DNA of 64,000 nt from Clostridium aceticum (GCF_001042715.1 NZ_CP009687.1:2595418-2659417); one strand, 5' to 3'; counted from the stretch's first letter, positions 36,965 to 45,650 are shown. Notes: a model not told the origin generated them from the sequence alone. Numbers and translations: made by a program.

Positions 36965-37000
36965 AATAAATAAAGATCTTAATTAAGATCTTTATTTATT
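36965..37000 (-). terminator. Perfect 36-bp palindrome, probable terminator
   Basis: Arms of 18 bp (AATAAATAAAGATCTTAA and its complement) with no spacer. The T-rich right arm on either strand suits a terminator, here for the LCP gene ending at 37078. It lies 7 bp from the end of a repeat copy. Confidence 0.65.
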
Positions 37001-37077
37001 CAGTATTTATTCTTATTTTATGTCTGCAACTTAATGAACCATAACCTCAGATTTTCTCTAAAAACTCATCAAATCCA

Positions 37078-38052
37078 TCACTGAGATACTGGATCTGATA
37101 CAGAAGGATGATCAAAAAAGTCTTTAATGATTGTTTGGACTCTCTCTATTTCTCCTTGAGGAATTTTTTCATACCAAGCCCCATTATGATAATACCCTTC
37201 TCCTTGTAATGAAGTGGTTTCTAGATTTGCAGGATTAAATGAAGCAAATACTCTAATAAGCGTTTCTAGTTCTTTTGGTGTAAGGGATGTTTTTACGTTG
37301 TCACTTAATATCGTCATCATATCGGTAAGTCTAGTTACTACCCTAAATGGTGTTACCTTTTCTGCTAAAGCTGCTAAAGCTTGTTGCTGTCGTTCCATAC
37401 GATTATAGTCACTTGCATGCCTTCCATCATTGCTTTGGCGAAAGCGTACAAAATCTAGAGCATTCTTTCCATCAAGCACTTGTTTTCCCGGCGTCAATCG
37501 AATACTTGTCCCATCAATTGGATCATCATATTCCATTTTCCTGGTTACTTCAACCTCTATGCCACCCATTAAGTCTACCAGTTCAATAAATCCTTCAAAA
37601 TCTACTGATACAAAACCCTGTAGCTCAATATCTAACCAACTCTCCACTGTCTCCATCATCAGCTTCGAACCCCCCAGAGGGTAGGCAGCATTTATTTTGT
37701 TCATTCGATAACCTGGTATTTGCACGTAGGAATCTCTCGGAATAGATATAAGGGATACTTTTTTCTGTTGAGCGTCGATTAAAGCCAGCATCATCGTATC
37801 AGAACGCCCCCCATCATTAAGCTGCTTTCGTGCACTAATTCCATATAAAAGCATAGCAAAGGGCTCTTTTCCTAATGATTCAAGTTCAATATTTCCATCA
37901 TTGCTATCATCCTTATCCCCATCACTATTTTCGGCTATTGAAATTGCTTGAAGTGTAGCCTTATATTGCCGGTAAAGATTAATGCCATACGTTGATGCCG
38001 TAAACAGTATGAAACATATAAAAATCACAAAATATTTTTGCCACTTTTTCAT
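37078..38052 (-). CDS. LytR-CpsA-Psr (LCP) family cell-wall glycopolymer ligase
   Basis: 324 residues: one N-terminal membrane segment at about 6-23, then an extracellular LCP domain. Signature sequences are GRSDTMMLALID, LISIPRDSYVQIPGY, MNKINAAYPLGG, FVSVDFEGFIELVDLMGGIEV, and LDGKNALDFVRFRQSN with the conserved arginines. LCP enzymes transfer wall polymers from a lipid carrier to peptidoglycan. AGAGGAGGC precedes the ATG. Upstream lie a full MITE-like copy and a three-lobed element, both between this gene and the next one. Confidence 0.94.
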   Translation of the reverse strand: MKKWQKYFVIFICFILFTASTYGINLYRQYKATLQAISIAENSDGDKDDSNDGNIELESLGKEPFAMLLYGISARKQLNDGGRSDTMMLALIDAQQKKVSLISIPRDSYVQIPGYRMNKINAAYPLGGSKLMMETVESWLDIELQGFVSVDFEGFIELVDLMGGIEVEVTRKMEYDDPIDGTSIRLTPGKQVLDGKNALDFVRFRQSNDGRHASDYNRMERQQQALAALAEKVTPFRVVTRLTDMMTILSDNVKTSLTPKELETLIRVFASFNPANLETTSLQGEGYYHNGAWYEKIPQGEIERVQTIIKDFFDHPSVSDPVSQ

Positions 38053-38094
38053 TACTTTGCCTCCTCTATACTGCCACCATTTCTTATGTCTTTG

Positions 38095-38212
38095 TCATAA
38101 GCCTTAACTCAATACAGTTATTTCCGAAATTCTGCCCAACTGTCATCCTGAGGGTAGCAAAGGGTCTTGGAATAACAAAGGATGACAAATTATAGTTTAA
38201 AATAACGTTATA
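38095..38212 (+). repeat. MITE-like element, full copy abutting the three-lobed element
   Basis: It begins TCATAAGCCTTAACTCAA, has core GTCATCCTGAGGGTAGC and GGATGACAAATTATAG, and ends in AAATAACGTTATAG, which overlaps the first bases of the three-lobed copy at 38210. It separates that element from the LCP start. Confidence 0.82.
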
Positions 38213-38328
38213 GATAAACAACACCAGGACTTAATTTTGATATACTAAGGGCTACATTTGCAGCCCATGGTTTTGGGGCGAAACCCTAGACCGTGTATAT
38301 AAAATTAAAGTTTGAACTTGCTTATCTA
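38210..38328 (-). repeat. Three-lobed palindromic element, copy 3
   Basis: The inverted counterpart of the copies at 4342 and 29177, about 90% identical. One base pair of the first hairpin is lost (AGGGTTT against AAAACCAT). Read on the minus strand it has the same orientation relative to the LCP gene as the other copies have to theirs. Without the 118-bp insertion at 38095-38212 it would lie about 40 bp from that start. Confidence 0.85.
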
Positions 38329-38393
38329 CAATCATGTCTTTATAAAAGTATTATATCAAATTTCCACAATATTAGCACGCCCTAGAAGGTCAT

Positions 38394-39833
38394 CTACCAA
38401 ATGATACTATCTTCTCCAAATACCTCAAAGGGTATATAAAATTGCCACACATTTTGATGATCAGGATTCATTTCCCTTGATCTTAAAAGGATATACAAAC
38501 TATGTTCGTCAAGGAAAAAATCAGCATGATCAATTGCTTTATCTAGATCTTGCATTTCTGATTTAAACAGCTTTATATCATCTGCCTGAGAGAAAATATT
38601 ATCTTTTATTATTTGCTTATAGTCAACTTCTTCCTTAAATAAGTCTTTCAAACCCAGTTCTTGCCCTGTCTCTATATCAAAACAATGGTTTTTTCTTTCT
38701 TCCTGTGACATATGTCCACCGAAAAACGTCACATCATAACTCATAATACACAACAGGCCGCCTACGTTGGCGGTAATATCCAGATACCTGCTTCTCTCAG
38801 CAGGTACTTCTCTATCTGAAGAACCATTATATATTTTTATGGCCTCTTCTTTGAAATCCTCCATATCCAATTCTCCAAATAAAGCGTTTAACTTCCTTTC
38901 TAGTATCTCATTTTCTAGACCTTCAAAAGCTATTGTCTGAACCATGATCCTATATTGAGGTTTTTCTTCACGAATAAAACTATTGCTAATATCAATGGGG
39001 TTGGGCAGTAGTTTTTTATGCAGCATTTCTTTCTCATAAACATCATTTGCATCACTAAGGTATTTATCATAAACAGCAATAGCACCATGAAAGGCTCTAA
39101 AGGGAAGAGTGATGTATTGTCTAGTATCAATAAATTCACTGTTTCTTTCATCAAATATAATCGTCAACATACTATCCGATATATAGAATGGCTGATTCTC
39201 GTCAATGCCTTGGAAGGGTCTACTAAGAATTTCCTCCTCAAGATGGTTCTTTAATATATACTGAACCACCCCTTCATTGACCATTTGAGTTCCATCAGCA
39301 CCTTCTACAAACAGATCTTTTATACTAAGCTTATCACCTGTTGTTAAATCATACAAATAGGTCTGGACTTTATATTCATACTCGCCATCACTAAGGATTT
39401 CATTATAATGAATAGTGATTGATAAGATATTGTTGTAGTTGGCAGGTATAGAAAAACCCCACCATTTTTCAATCTTTTGTATTGGCGTATTCAATTCAGC
39501 AGATTCTTTGTTTAGCATAAAGAGAGCGTTATCAATATAGTTTTGAGCCTCTTTCCACAACTCCTTATTGATTTTATCTTCAATACTTTTGTCCAGGAGC
39601 CCTTTTATCTCAGGACAGCTCACCGATATATTACAGCTAGGTGACTCTTTTGTATACTCCCTTGACTCAACTTCAATAGCATTTAAATAAAGGTATTTCC
39701 TTGGTTCAACAGGTTGAAATGAAACTATACCTTCACTAGCAGCGTTCTCTGTCCTTACTACAGGTTCTGAATAACATGAAGTAAAGATAAAAGATGAGAT
39801 GATTAGTATTGCAAGTAATTTAGTTTTAATCAT
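38394..39833 (-). CDS. Lipoprotein with DUF3298-like domains
   Basis: About 479 residues. The signal peptide ends in FIFTSCYS, a lipobox, so it is a lipoprotein. Two similar halves each carry sequence of the DUF4163/DUF3298 (RsiV/PdaC-like) type: a beta-rich segment, then a conserved YDLTTGDKLSIKDLF and CFDIETGQELGLKDLF motif in halves one and two. The start is chosen at ATG 39833, six bases after GAGGTG; in-frame ATG and GTG codons lie just upstream. It follows a PstS-like lipoprotein gene by 10 bp, so they are co-translated. Function is unknown. Confidence 0.82.
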   Translation of the reverse strand: MIKTKLLAILIISSFIFTSCYSEPVVRTENAASEGIVSFQPVEPRKYLYLNAIEVESREYTKESPSCNISVSCPEIKGLLDKSIEDKINKELWKEAQNYIDNALFMLNKESAELNTPIQKIEKWWGFSIPANYNNILSITIHYNEILSDGEYEYKVQTYLYDLTTGDKLSIKDLFVEGADGTQMVNEGVVQYILKNHLEEEILSRPFQGIDENQPFYISDSMLTIIFDERNSEFIDTRQYITLPFRAFHGAIAVYDKYLSDANDVYEKEMLHKKLLPNPIDISNSFIREEKPQYRIMVQTIAFEGLENEILERKLNALFGELDMEDFKEEAIKIYNGSSDREVPAERSRYLDITANVGGLLCIMSYDVTFFGGHMSQEERKNHCFDIETGQELGLKDLFKEEVDYKQIIKDNIFSQADDIKLFKSEMQDLDKAIDHADFFLDEHSLYILLRSREMNPDHQNVWQFYIPFEVFGEDSIIW

Positions 39834-39843
39834 ATCCATCACC

Positions 39844-40758
39844 TCATTTCACTGAAATATATCCACTTTCCTCTGCTACCTTTTGTCCCTCCTGACTTAA
39901 AAGCCATTTAAGCAGAAGCCTTGCGGAAGAATCCGCTGCTTCATCTTTTCTCAAAACTGCATAGTAGGCACTGCTGAGGGGATACCTATTGCTCTTGATG
40001 GTTTCTTTATCAGGTTTTACACCATCCACTCCAATAAGCTTTATGGTATCTCTGGTATACATTGTATTGGCATAATAATATACTGAATAACCTAATGCCT
40101 TTTGGGAATTGTCATAACCTGCTACCCGCTCAATCAGCTCTCCCATGCCTTCGGGTTTAAACTCTGTTGGAGCATCCATTATCTCTAAGTTCTTCATCAC
40201 CAGATTTTCCATGATGGTCTGACTCCCGGAATTTTTAGGACGTTGATAAGGTATGATCTCTATATCTTCTCCCCCAACCTCTTTCCAGTTGGTGATCTTG
40301 CCTTGATAGATATCTTTAATTTCTTGTAGTTTTAGGGAGCTTATGGGATTTTGTGTATTGACTAGAAATACAAAAGCGTCCTTTACTACAGGAATAACCT
40401 CAAGCTCAATTCCCTTCTCCCTAGCCAGTCGAAGCTCTTCATCAGAAGGTTCTGTCACGAAAATAATGTCTGCATCACCTTCTATCAAGTTTACATAGGC
40501 AGGATGGGTTTTATTGTGTACTACAAAACTTTTTGCTTCATCTTCCGTCATTTCAAGTAACCCCATTACGATTCCCTCTGATAAGGGTATGGTAGCGGTT
40601 GAACCGTCAATTTTAGGAAAACTTTCCTGAGTAAAGTTTACTTTAACTGGATCACTTAAAACACCCTCTTTGCCAGTGGGCTGAGTAGACCCACAGGCAA
40701 CTAGTACAAAAATTCCAGCCAATAATAACAATGTAAATAAATTCATTTTTCTTTTCAA
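39844..40758 (-). CDS. PstS-like substrate-binding lipoprotein
   Basis: 304 residues with lipobox VLVACG. The binding-protein fold is indicated by PKIDGSTATIPL near the start (the phosphate-binding STA motif of PstS-like proteins), EIKDIYQGKITNWKEVGG and RPKNSGSQTIMENLV. The start is TTG at 40758 after AGGAGTGATG; an ATG four codons inside is the alternative. No PstCAB transport genes are adjacent. Instead it is paired with the DUF3298-type lipoprotein, so it may bind ligand for sensing or for another purpose rather than import. Phosphate is the default ligand by family, but this is an inference. Confidence 0.86.
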   Translation of the reverse strand: MKRKMNLFTLLLLAGIFVLVACGSTQPTGKEGVLSDPVKVNFTQESFPKIDGSTATIPLSEGIVMGLLEMTEDEAKSFVVHNKTHPAYVNLIEGDADIIFVTEPSDEELRLAREKGIELEVIPVVKDAFVFLVNTQNPISSLKLQEIKDIYQGKITNWKEVGGEDIEIIPYQRPKNSGSQTIMENLVMKNLEIMDAPTEFKPEGMGELIERVAGYDNSQKALGYSVYYYANTMYTRDTIKLIGVDGVKPDKETIKSNRYPLSSAYYAVLRKDEAADSSARLLLKWLLSQEGQKVAEESGYISVK

Positions 40759-40899
40759 ATCTCATCACTCCTTTTCCATATTATTCTATCTTTTTCACCT
40801 CTAGTTGTATTATATAAAAGCATCCTATTTCAATAGACGCTCATGGCCAAATAAAAGTTTCAAATTTATGGAAAAAGTTTTTATCTCCAAAGGACATAA

Positions 40900-40949
40900 A
40901 AAAACCTCTACTGTATCAAGTGAAATAACTCAATACGCCAGAGGTTTTC
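40900..40949 (-). terminator. Rho-independent terminator
   Basis: AAAACCTCT pairs with AGAGGTTTT, with further imperfect pairing inside the loop and a T-run on the minus strand. It lies about 40 bp beyond the proC stop. Confidence 0.8.
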
Positions 40950-40985
40950 ATAAGCAAATCCTGTAACTATTTTGATTTTCTCCCA

Positions 40986-41801
40986 CTACTTCTCTATAAG
41001 CTTTCCAAGATTGCGGGATTTGTTACTACTACTTAAAATAGACTGTATAACTGCTGAACGCATTCCCCCATCTTCTAGAGCCTTAACACCTTCGATGGTT
41101 GTGCCTCCAGGTGAACACACCATATCCTTTAATGCTCCTGGATGTATTTCTGTATCCAAGATCATTTTAGCTGCTCCTAACACAGTTTGAGCTGCTAAAC
41201 GGTAAGCTGTCACTCTTGGCAGTCCCTCAAGCACAGCACCATCCGTCAGTGCTTCAATGAACATAGCAGCATATGCCGGTCCTCCTCCGCTAAGTCCAGT
41301 TACTGCATCAATTAATTTTTCAGGAACCCATTCTACGATTCCTACAGATTCAAATATTTTTTCTGCTTCTCTCTTTTCCTCTTCAGTAAAAGTAGTATCA
41401 GAACAAAACACAGTAGCCCCCGCTCCCACCATAGCTGGTGCATTAGGCATAGTCCGTAACACACGAATATTTGCATTTGCCCACTGGGATAAAGTATCAC
41501 CACTGATACCTGCAACAATTGAGATCAATGGCTTTCCATCAAGGTATTGCCCTATTTCATTTAAAACAGCCTTTGTAATATTGGGTTTTACACCAAGAAG
41601 TATCATTTCAGATGTACTACAAACTTCTGCTAAATCAGCAGCAATCTCTACACCCTTCTCTCTAGCATGATTCTTTGCTTTTTCATTGATGTCAAAGACA
41701 ATCATAGCAGAAGCTTCTAATACGCCACTGTCAACAATACCATCTAATATAGCCCCTGACATATTACCACAGCCAATAAATCCTAGTTTCTTTTTACTCA
41801 T
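40986..41801 (-). CDS. proC: Pyrroline-5-carboxylate reductase
   Basis: 271 residues, the standard ProC length. The enzyme makes proline from pyrroline-5-carboxylate with NAD(P)H. The Rossmann start LGFIGCGNMSGAIL, VLRTMPNAPAMVGAGAT, TGLSGGGPAYAAMFIEAL and the C-terminal SPGGTTIEGVKALE are all diagnostic. It is the last of two closely spaced genes: the ATC hydrolase-like gene ends 25 bp upstream on the same strand. The pairing is unusual and may reflect convenience of transcription or a link between the two products. Confidence 0.96.
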   Translation of the reverse strand: MSKKKLGFIGCGNMSGAILDGIVDSGVLEASAMIVFDINEKAKNHAREKGVEIAADLAEVCSTSEMILLGVKPNITKAVLNEIGQYLDGKPLISIVAGISGDTLSQWANANIRVLRTMPNAPAMVGAGATVFCSDTTFTEEEKREAEKIFESVGIVEWVPEKLIDAVTGLSGGGPAYAAMFIEALTDGAVLEGLPRVTAYRLAAQTVLGAAKMILDTEIHPGALKDMVCSPGGTTIEGVKALEDGGMRSAVIQSILSSSNKSRNLGKLIEK

Positions 41802-41826
41802 ATAAATTCGCTACCTTCCTTAATTA

Positions 41827-42543
41827 TTATTTTTCTGGATATCTGTTTTGAATTGCATCTAAATATTCCTTACCAAATAATTTCACATAGTCCTCAATAG
41901 CAGCTTCTATTGCTTTTACCCCTTCTTGACCTAGTCTTGCCTTCATTGTATTGCCTACAGTATGTAGAAGATGCGCAGTATGAAAATTAAAGTCTTTTAC
42001 ACAGCTATTACCTAATTGAGCTTTTTTTTCTTGGACTTGTTTGATTTCTTCTTGAGTCATTGGTATCTTCCAGTCAAATTCACAACAGTCAGCACCCCAG
42101 CTGATATTTTTAATTACATCTACATGAAAGTCATCTCGGAAGCCGTTGAAGACCGCTTCATCAATCGTTACGCAATAATACTTTCCATATTCTAACAAAT
42201 TATGTTTTTCCCATGCATCCTTCCAAGCACATTTTGTGGCAAGGGTTACTAAGGAATCCTCACTCCTTAGTATGCTATTTTCCATTTCCCCCTCCTTTGG
42301 ACGCCATTCCCCATAAGCCTGACTATTTACTAAGTTCAATTCATCTCCATTGGCAAGGGCATTTTTTGCCATACGCTGTCCACGTTCCCTGCCATACTGA
42401 GTTATGGCATCTACCATAACCTTTTCTCCTTCTTCACCAGCAGATAAGATAGCATATTTTGCTAGAAGTGCAAAAAGTGTGGCATGATGCTCGATCCCAC
42501 ATACTACTTCTTTCCTATGATCCCCTTTTTGATTTACTGACAT
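41827..42543 (-). CDS. L-2-amino-thiazoline-4-carboxylate hydrolase-like protein
   Basis: 238 residues matching the ATC hydrolase family by recall: EHHATLFALLAKYAIL near the start, GRERGQRMAKNALANG, a cysteine-containing DCCEFDW and a late HTAHLLHTVGN. The reference enzyme opens the thiazoline ring in cysteine formation from ATC, but most homologues are untested. I start it at ATG 42543, preceded by AAGGAGAGA; an ATG seven codons upstream has no site. It sits 25 bp before proC. Confidence 0.78.
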   Translation of the reverse strand: MSVNQKGDHRKEVVCGIEHHATLFALLAKYAILSAGEEGEKVMVDAITQYGRERGQRMAKNALANGDELNLVNSQAYGEWRPKEGEMENSILRSEDSLVTLATKCAWKDAWEKHNLLEYGKYYCVTIDEAVFNGFRDDFHVDVIKNISWGADCCEFDWKIPMTQEEIKQVQEKKAQLGNSCVKDFNFHTAHLLHTVGNTMKARLGQEGVKAIEAAIEDYVKLFGKEYLDAIQNRYPEK

Positions 42544-42720
42544 GGCTTCTCTCCTTAAAAACATTACACACTTCTTTCTGTGGAAAGTGGTGTAGAATTA
42601 TTATTATTCTATCATTTTAAGTCTTTACATACTTTGTGTCAACATCAATCACCTTAATTCCCTTCGGATTACATGAGTATTTTTTACTGGTTGAAACCCC
42701 TATAAAGACAATAATTAGAC

Positions 42721-42757
42721 CTATAAAAACCACCAGCTTTTGCCAATGGTTTTTATA
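42721..42757 (-). terminator. Rho-independent terminator
   Basis: TATAAAAACCA pairs with TGGTTTTTATA across a ~15-base loop, immediately after the amidohydrolase stop at 42760. Confidence 0.85.
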
Positions 42758-42759
42758 AA

Positions 42760-43917
42760 TTAACGACGATAAACTACTTTCCCATTAATTATCGTTAAAA
42801 GAACTTTTGAGTTAATATCAAAGGGCATACCATCAAAAACTACTAAATCAGCATCATATCCTTCTTGAAGCTTTCCTATTCTTTGATGACATTCCAGTAT
42901 TTCAGCCGGATAGGTTGTGACGCATTTCATAGCATCTGCCTCACTTAATCCCTCCGAAATGGCTAATGCCGCAACAATTCTTAATTGGTCAATCAGATTG
43001 TAAGGGTGATCTGTTATCAAAGCTACCTTGACCCCTACATCGATTAAATCTAATGCACAGGTATAATCCCTCTTCTTTAGTTCAATTTTCAACCTCGGTG
43101 TCAGCATAGGACCAAAGGCCACAGGAACTTCTCTTTCTTTTAAGTACTCCTTTACCAAATTGGCTTCCGTACCATGTTCAATTACCAACTTACTAATACC
43201 AAACTCTTCTGCAATCCGGCAGGCTGTCACAATATCATCTGCCCTATGGGCATGAGCCCTTAAGGAAATCTCTCCCTTCAGCAGGGGAATTACTGACTCA
43301 AGTTGAAGATCCCGCTCTTTTATTTTATTATTTTCCTTCTGTACCATATAATCCTGTGTTCGCATAAACAACTCTCTAATTAAGGCAGCAGTAGCCATTC
43401 GAGTGACAGGAGCTTTGTTCATTTTTCCGTAGGTGCTCATTGGATTTTCCCCTAGAGCAATTTTTAATCCTACTGGGTTTCTGATGATCATTTCATCGAT
43501 AATCTTTCCATGGGTTTTGATGGCGGCACTCAGCCCCCCTACTGCATTATTACTGCCGGGACCTGTCATCACAGTAGTGATCCCTGATTTTACCGCGTCC
43601 AGAAAAGCAAGGTCAAAGGGATGAATAGCATCTATCCCCCTCATATGAGGTGTTACAGGGTCGGAGGTTTCATTATTATCAACACCAATTTTTCCTGTTG
43701 CTTCTTCAATAATACCTACATGGGTATGACAGTCAATTAGACCCGGCATAATATACTTTTCCTCTACATCAATTACTTCTGTAGTGCTGGTATCACCCTC
43801 TATTTTTTCTGAGACTTGATTTATCTTTCCTTGGCGAATGAGTAGGTCTTTTTTGGTAATGCTATTGTCTTCTGTGCTTATCAATAAAGCGTTTTTTATC
43901 AAAAGAGATTGCAACAT
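42760..43917 (-). CDS. Amidohydrolase
   Basis: 385 residues of the metal-dependent amidohydrolase superfamily. Metal and catalytic motifs are in the expected order: GLIDCHTHVG, LRAHAHRADD, LVIEHGTEA and ALITDHPYN, with the terminal beta-domain sequence YDADLVVFDGMPFDINSK. Its general look is that of COG1228 imidazolonepropionase/Xaa-Pro dipeptidase-like members; the substrate is not evident. I start it at ATG 43917, preceded by GAGGTGATC; an ATG eight codons upstream lacks a site. It is a single gene with its own terminator. Confidence 0.88.
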   Translation of the reverse strand: MLQSLLIKNALLISTEDNSITKKDLLIRQGKINQVSEKIEGDTSTTEVIDVEEKYIMPGLIDCHTHVGIIEEATGKIGVDNNETSDPVTPHMRGIDAIHPFDLAFLDAVKSGITTVMTGPGSNNAVGGLSAAIKTHGKIIDEMIIRNPVGLKIALGENPMSTYGKMNKAPVTRMATAALIRELFMRTQDYMVQKENNKIKERDLQLESVIPLLKGEISLRAHAHRADDIVTACRIAEEFGISKLVIEHGTEANLVKEYLKEREVPVAFGPMLTPRLKIELKKRDYTCALDLIDVGVKVALITDHPYNLIDQLRIVAALAISEGLSEADAMKCVTTYPAEILECHQRIGKLQEGYDADLVVFDGMPFDINSKVLLTIINGKVVYRR

Positions 43918-44004
43918 GATCACCTCAACATAATTAGTCAATATTCTTTATTATGTACATAAAAAAATCCCCCATACAAGGAAAAATAGAAAATAAAGCA
44001 AAGC

Positions 44005-44021
44005 GATGTTGTTTATCTATA
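44005..44021 (+). repeat. Three-lobed element, right-end remnant
   Basis: GATGTTGTTTATCTATA equals the last ~17 bp of the copy at 29177-29297. Nothing else of the element is present. Confidence 0.45.
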
Positions 44022-44048
44022 TTTAAAATAGCCTTTTATAAAATAGAT

Positions 44049-44094
44049 AAAAACCTGTATCAAGGGCATTTCCCTCTTCAACAGGTTTTTAAAA
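44049..44094 (-). terminator. Rho-independent terminator
   Basis: AAAAACCTGT pairs with ACAGGTTTTT, with an inner stem AAGGG/CCCTCTT. It lies 35 bp after the FMN-binding lipoprotein stop. Confidence 0.82.
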
Positions 44095-44128
44095 TAAAAA
44101 TTTTTTTAGATTTTGATGTAAATATTCA

Positions 44129-45205
44129 TTAAAAACGTCCAACAATAACATCTGATTCATCCAATATTCCTGCTTGCACCAATGCACGCTGGAAGGATGT
44201 AGCTTCTCTTGAAATACGAACTGTTGCACCAGAAATGGTATCCATAGAGTTTTGTACTGTACGGGTTGCACCGGAGGCAGTATCAACACCAAATTGGTTG
44301 TTATCATTTATTGCAGCTGCATATCGTGGATTCGACCAATCAACTAATGATGTGAGTTCTTTTGCATCTTTTCCTATAAGGTAGCTCTCTATAGCGCGAT
44401 AGTTACCATCCCATCCACCATTACCATAGTATGCATATTTGACAGCTAAAGGCTGAGGAGCATCTGCCTCAAATTCAACACCTAAAGCTTCTAAGAATTC
44501 CTTTACGCTAGAAGCTTCAGTAATATTTTCTAATACGCCACGATCATTTATAACATGAGACCATGGACTAATATTTAAAAAGTTATTATCTGCTAAAGCC
44601 TCCCAATCATCTGGTTTTAGTAAGCCGGTACTAGATGTTCTAACAGTAGGAACACTTAACCCATTTCCTATTGTCAATTCCCCAACCGGCGTACTAAAAT
44701 CAAAGTCTTGAGCAAACTTCATTTCAAACTGATATCTAGCAATAGGGTCCACCAATACAGCAGCCACTGTTTGATCTTCATCAACTGCAACGGCATAGAA
44801 GGACATCATATCTGCTGTATAGATTGTAAACATAGAGTTACCCGGCTGATAATTTTCCCCTGGAACAGCTGGTGTTGGATCTACTGAAAAATCAACATCC
44901 ACATAAGCATTACCACTTTGTCTCATCGTCCAATATCCATCCATTTTTACAAAAAATCTCATTTCTGCATCAAGAATAGTACCATCATCGTCTAACTCAA
45001 GTAGGGTCTCAATATATTGATCAGCGTCTTTTAGTTCCACGCCATTAACTTCTCCCTGCCATGAATAACCCACGTATCTCCCTGCTAGAGAAGATCCTGC
45101 TTCTCCATTAGATTCCCCAGATCCTTGGGAAGTTTCAGTGTTACTACACCCAGCAATTGTAAATACCAACATCACAGCTATTAATACAGCAAATAATCTC
45201 TTCAT
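44129..45205 (-). CDS. FMN-binding lipoprotein with two SGAT motifs
   Basis: 358 residues. The signal peptide ends in TIAGC, so Cys20 is the likely lipid-modified residue. The long middle region (residues 30-290) is not recognised. The C-terminus has two copies of the motif used for covalent FMN attachment: DTASGAT (Ser311-Thr314) and DTISGAT (Ser325-Thr328), only 10 residues apart, followed by a helix (FQRALVQAGI). A role in extracellular electron transfer or flavin binding is likely; the donor and acceptor are unknown. AGGAGGAG precedes the ATG. The small Cys-rich gene lies 94 bp upstream on the same strand. Confidence 0.82.
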   Translation of the reverse strand: MKRLFAVLIAVMLVFTIAGCSNTETSQGSGESNGEAGSSLAGRYVGYSWQGEVNGVELKDADQYIETLLELDDDGTILDAEMRFFVKMDGYWTMRQSGNAYVDVDFSVDPTPAVPGENYQPGNSMFTIYTADMMSFYAVAVDEDQTVAAVLVDPIARYQFEMKFAQDFDFSTPVGELTIGNGLSVPTVRTSSTGLLKPDDWEALADNNFLNISPWSHVINDRGVLENITEASSVKEFLEALGVEFEADAPQPLAVKYAYYGNGGWDGNYRAIESYLIGKDAKELTSLVDWSNPRYAAAINDNNQFGVDTASGATRTVQNSMDTISGATVRISREATSFQRALVQAGILDESDVIVGRF

Positions 45206-45299
45206 TTTTTTCTCCTCCTTACCAATTAGTTTGTTTTTTTACACTATTAATTACTATACATTAAGTATACTTTGTAGTACTGTTTTCACAATTCTAAGT

Positions 45300-45617
45300 C
45301 TATTCCTTTGTGATTTTCATTTCTACATCCCGAGGTAATGCTAGACCACACTCCACTTCTATCGCCTTAATAATTCCTGTAGGTACAGGACAGGCTAAAT
45401 GCTTACAATGCTTATTGGCTGATTCATACACCTTTGAGTCAGTGAATTTCATAAAACATTCATTGGCTCCGTTGATTCCTTGAAGTTCTTCCTCCATTTT
45501 CTTTACATGGGGACAGGCAGACTCTATAGCCACATCAACAGTCCTTCTATCTTTTTTTGAAACAGTTATTTTTGTTTCTAGTCCACACACCCCTGGTTTG
45601 ATGATTGCAGTAGACAC
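45300..45617 (-). CDS. Small Cys-rich protein, DUF6951-like
   Basis: About 105 residues with six cysteines and several histidines spread along the chain (VCGLET, SACPHVK, NECFMK, KHCKHLACPVP, VECGLA), which suggests metal or cluster binding. I recall a similar clostridial family under DUF6951, but that name is uncertain. The start is taken at GTG 45617, nine bases after GGGGGTG; a GTG four codons upstream (45629) lies right against that site. It precedes the FMN lipoprotein gene, so a redox role is possible but not shown. Confidence 0.68.
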   Translation of the reverse strand: MSTAIIKPGVCGLETKITVSKKDRRTVDVAIESACPHVKKMEEELQGINGANECFMKFTDSKVYESANKHCKHLACPVPTGIIKAIEVECGLALPRDVEMKITKE

Positions 45618-45650
45618 TGGATCACTCACCCCCTGTGTATTATTTGGTAA

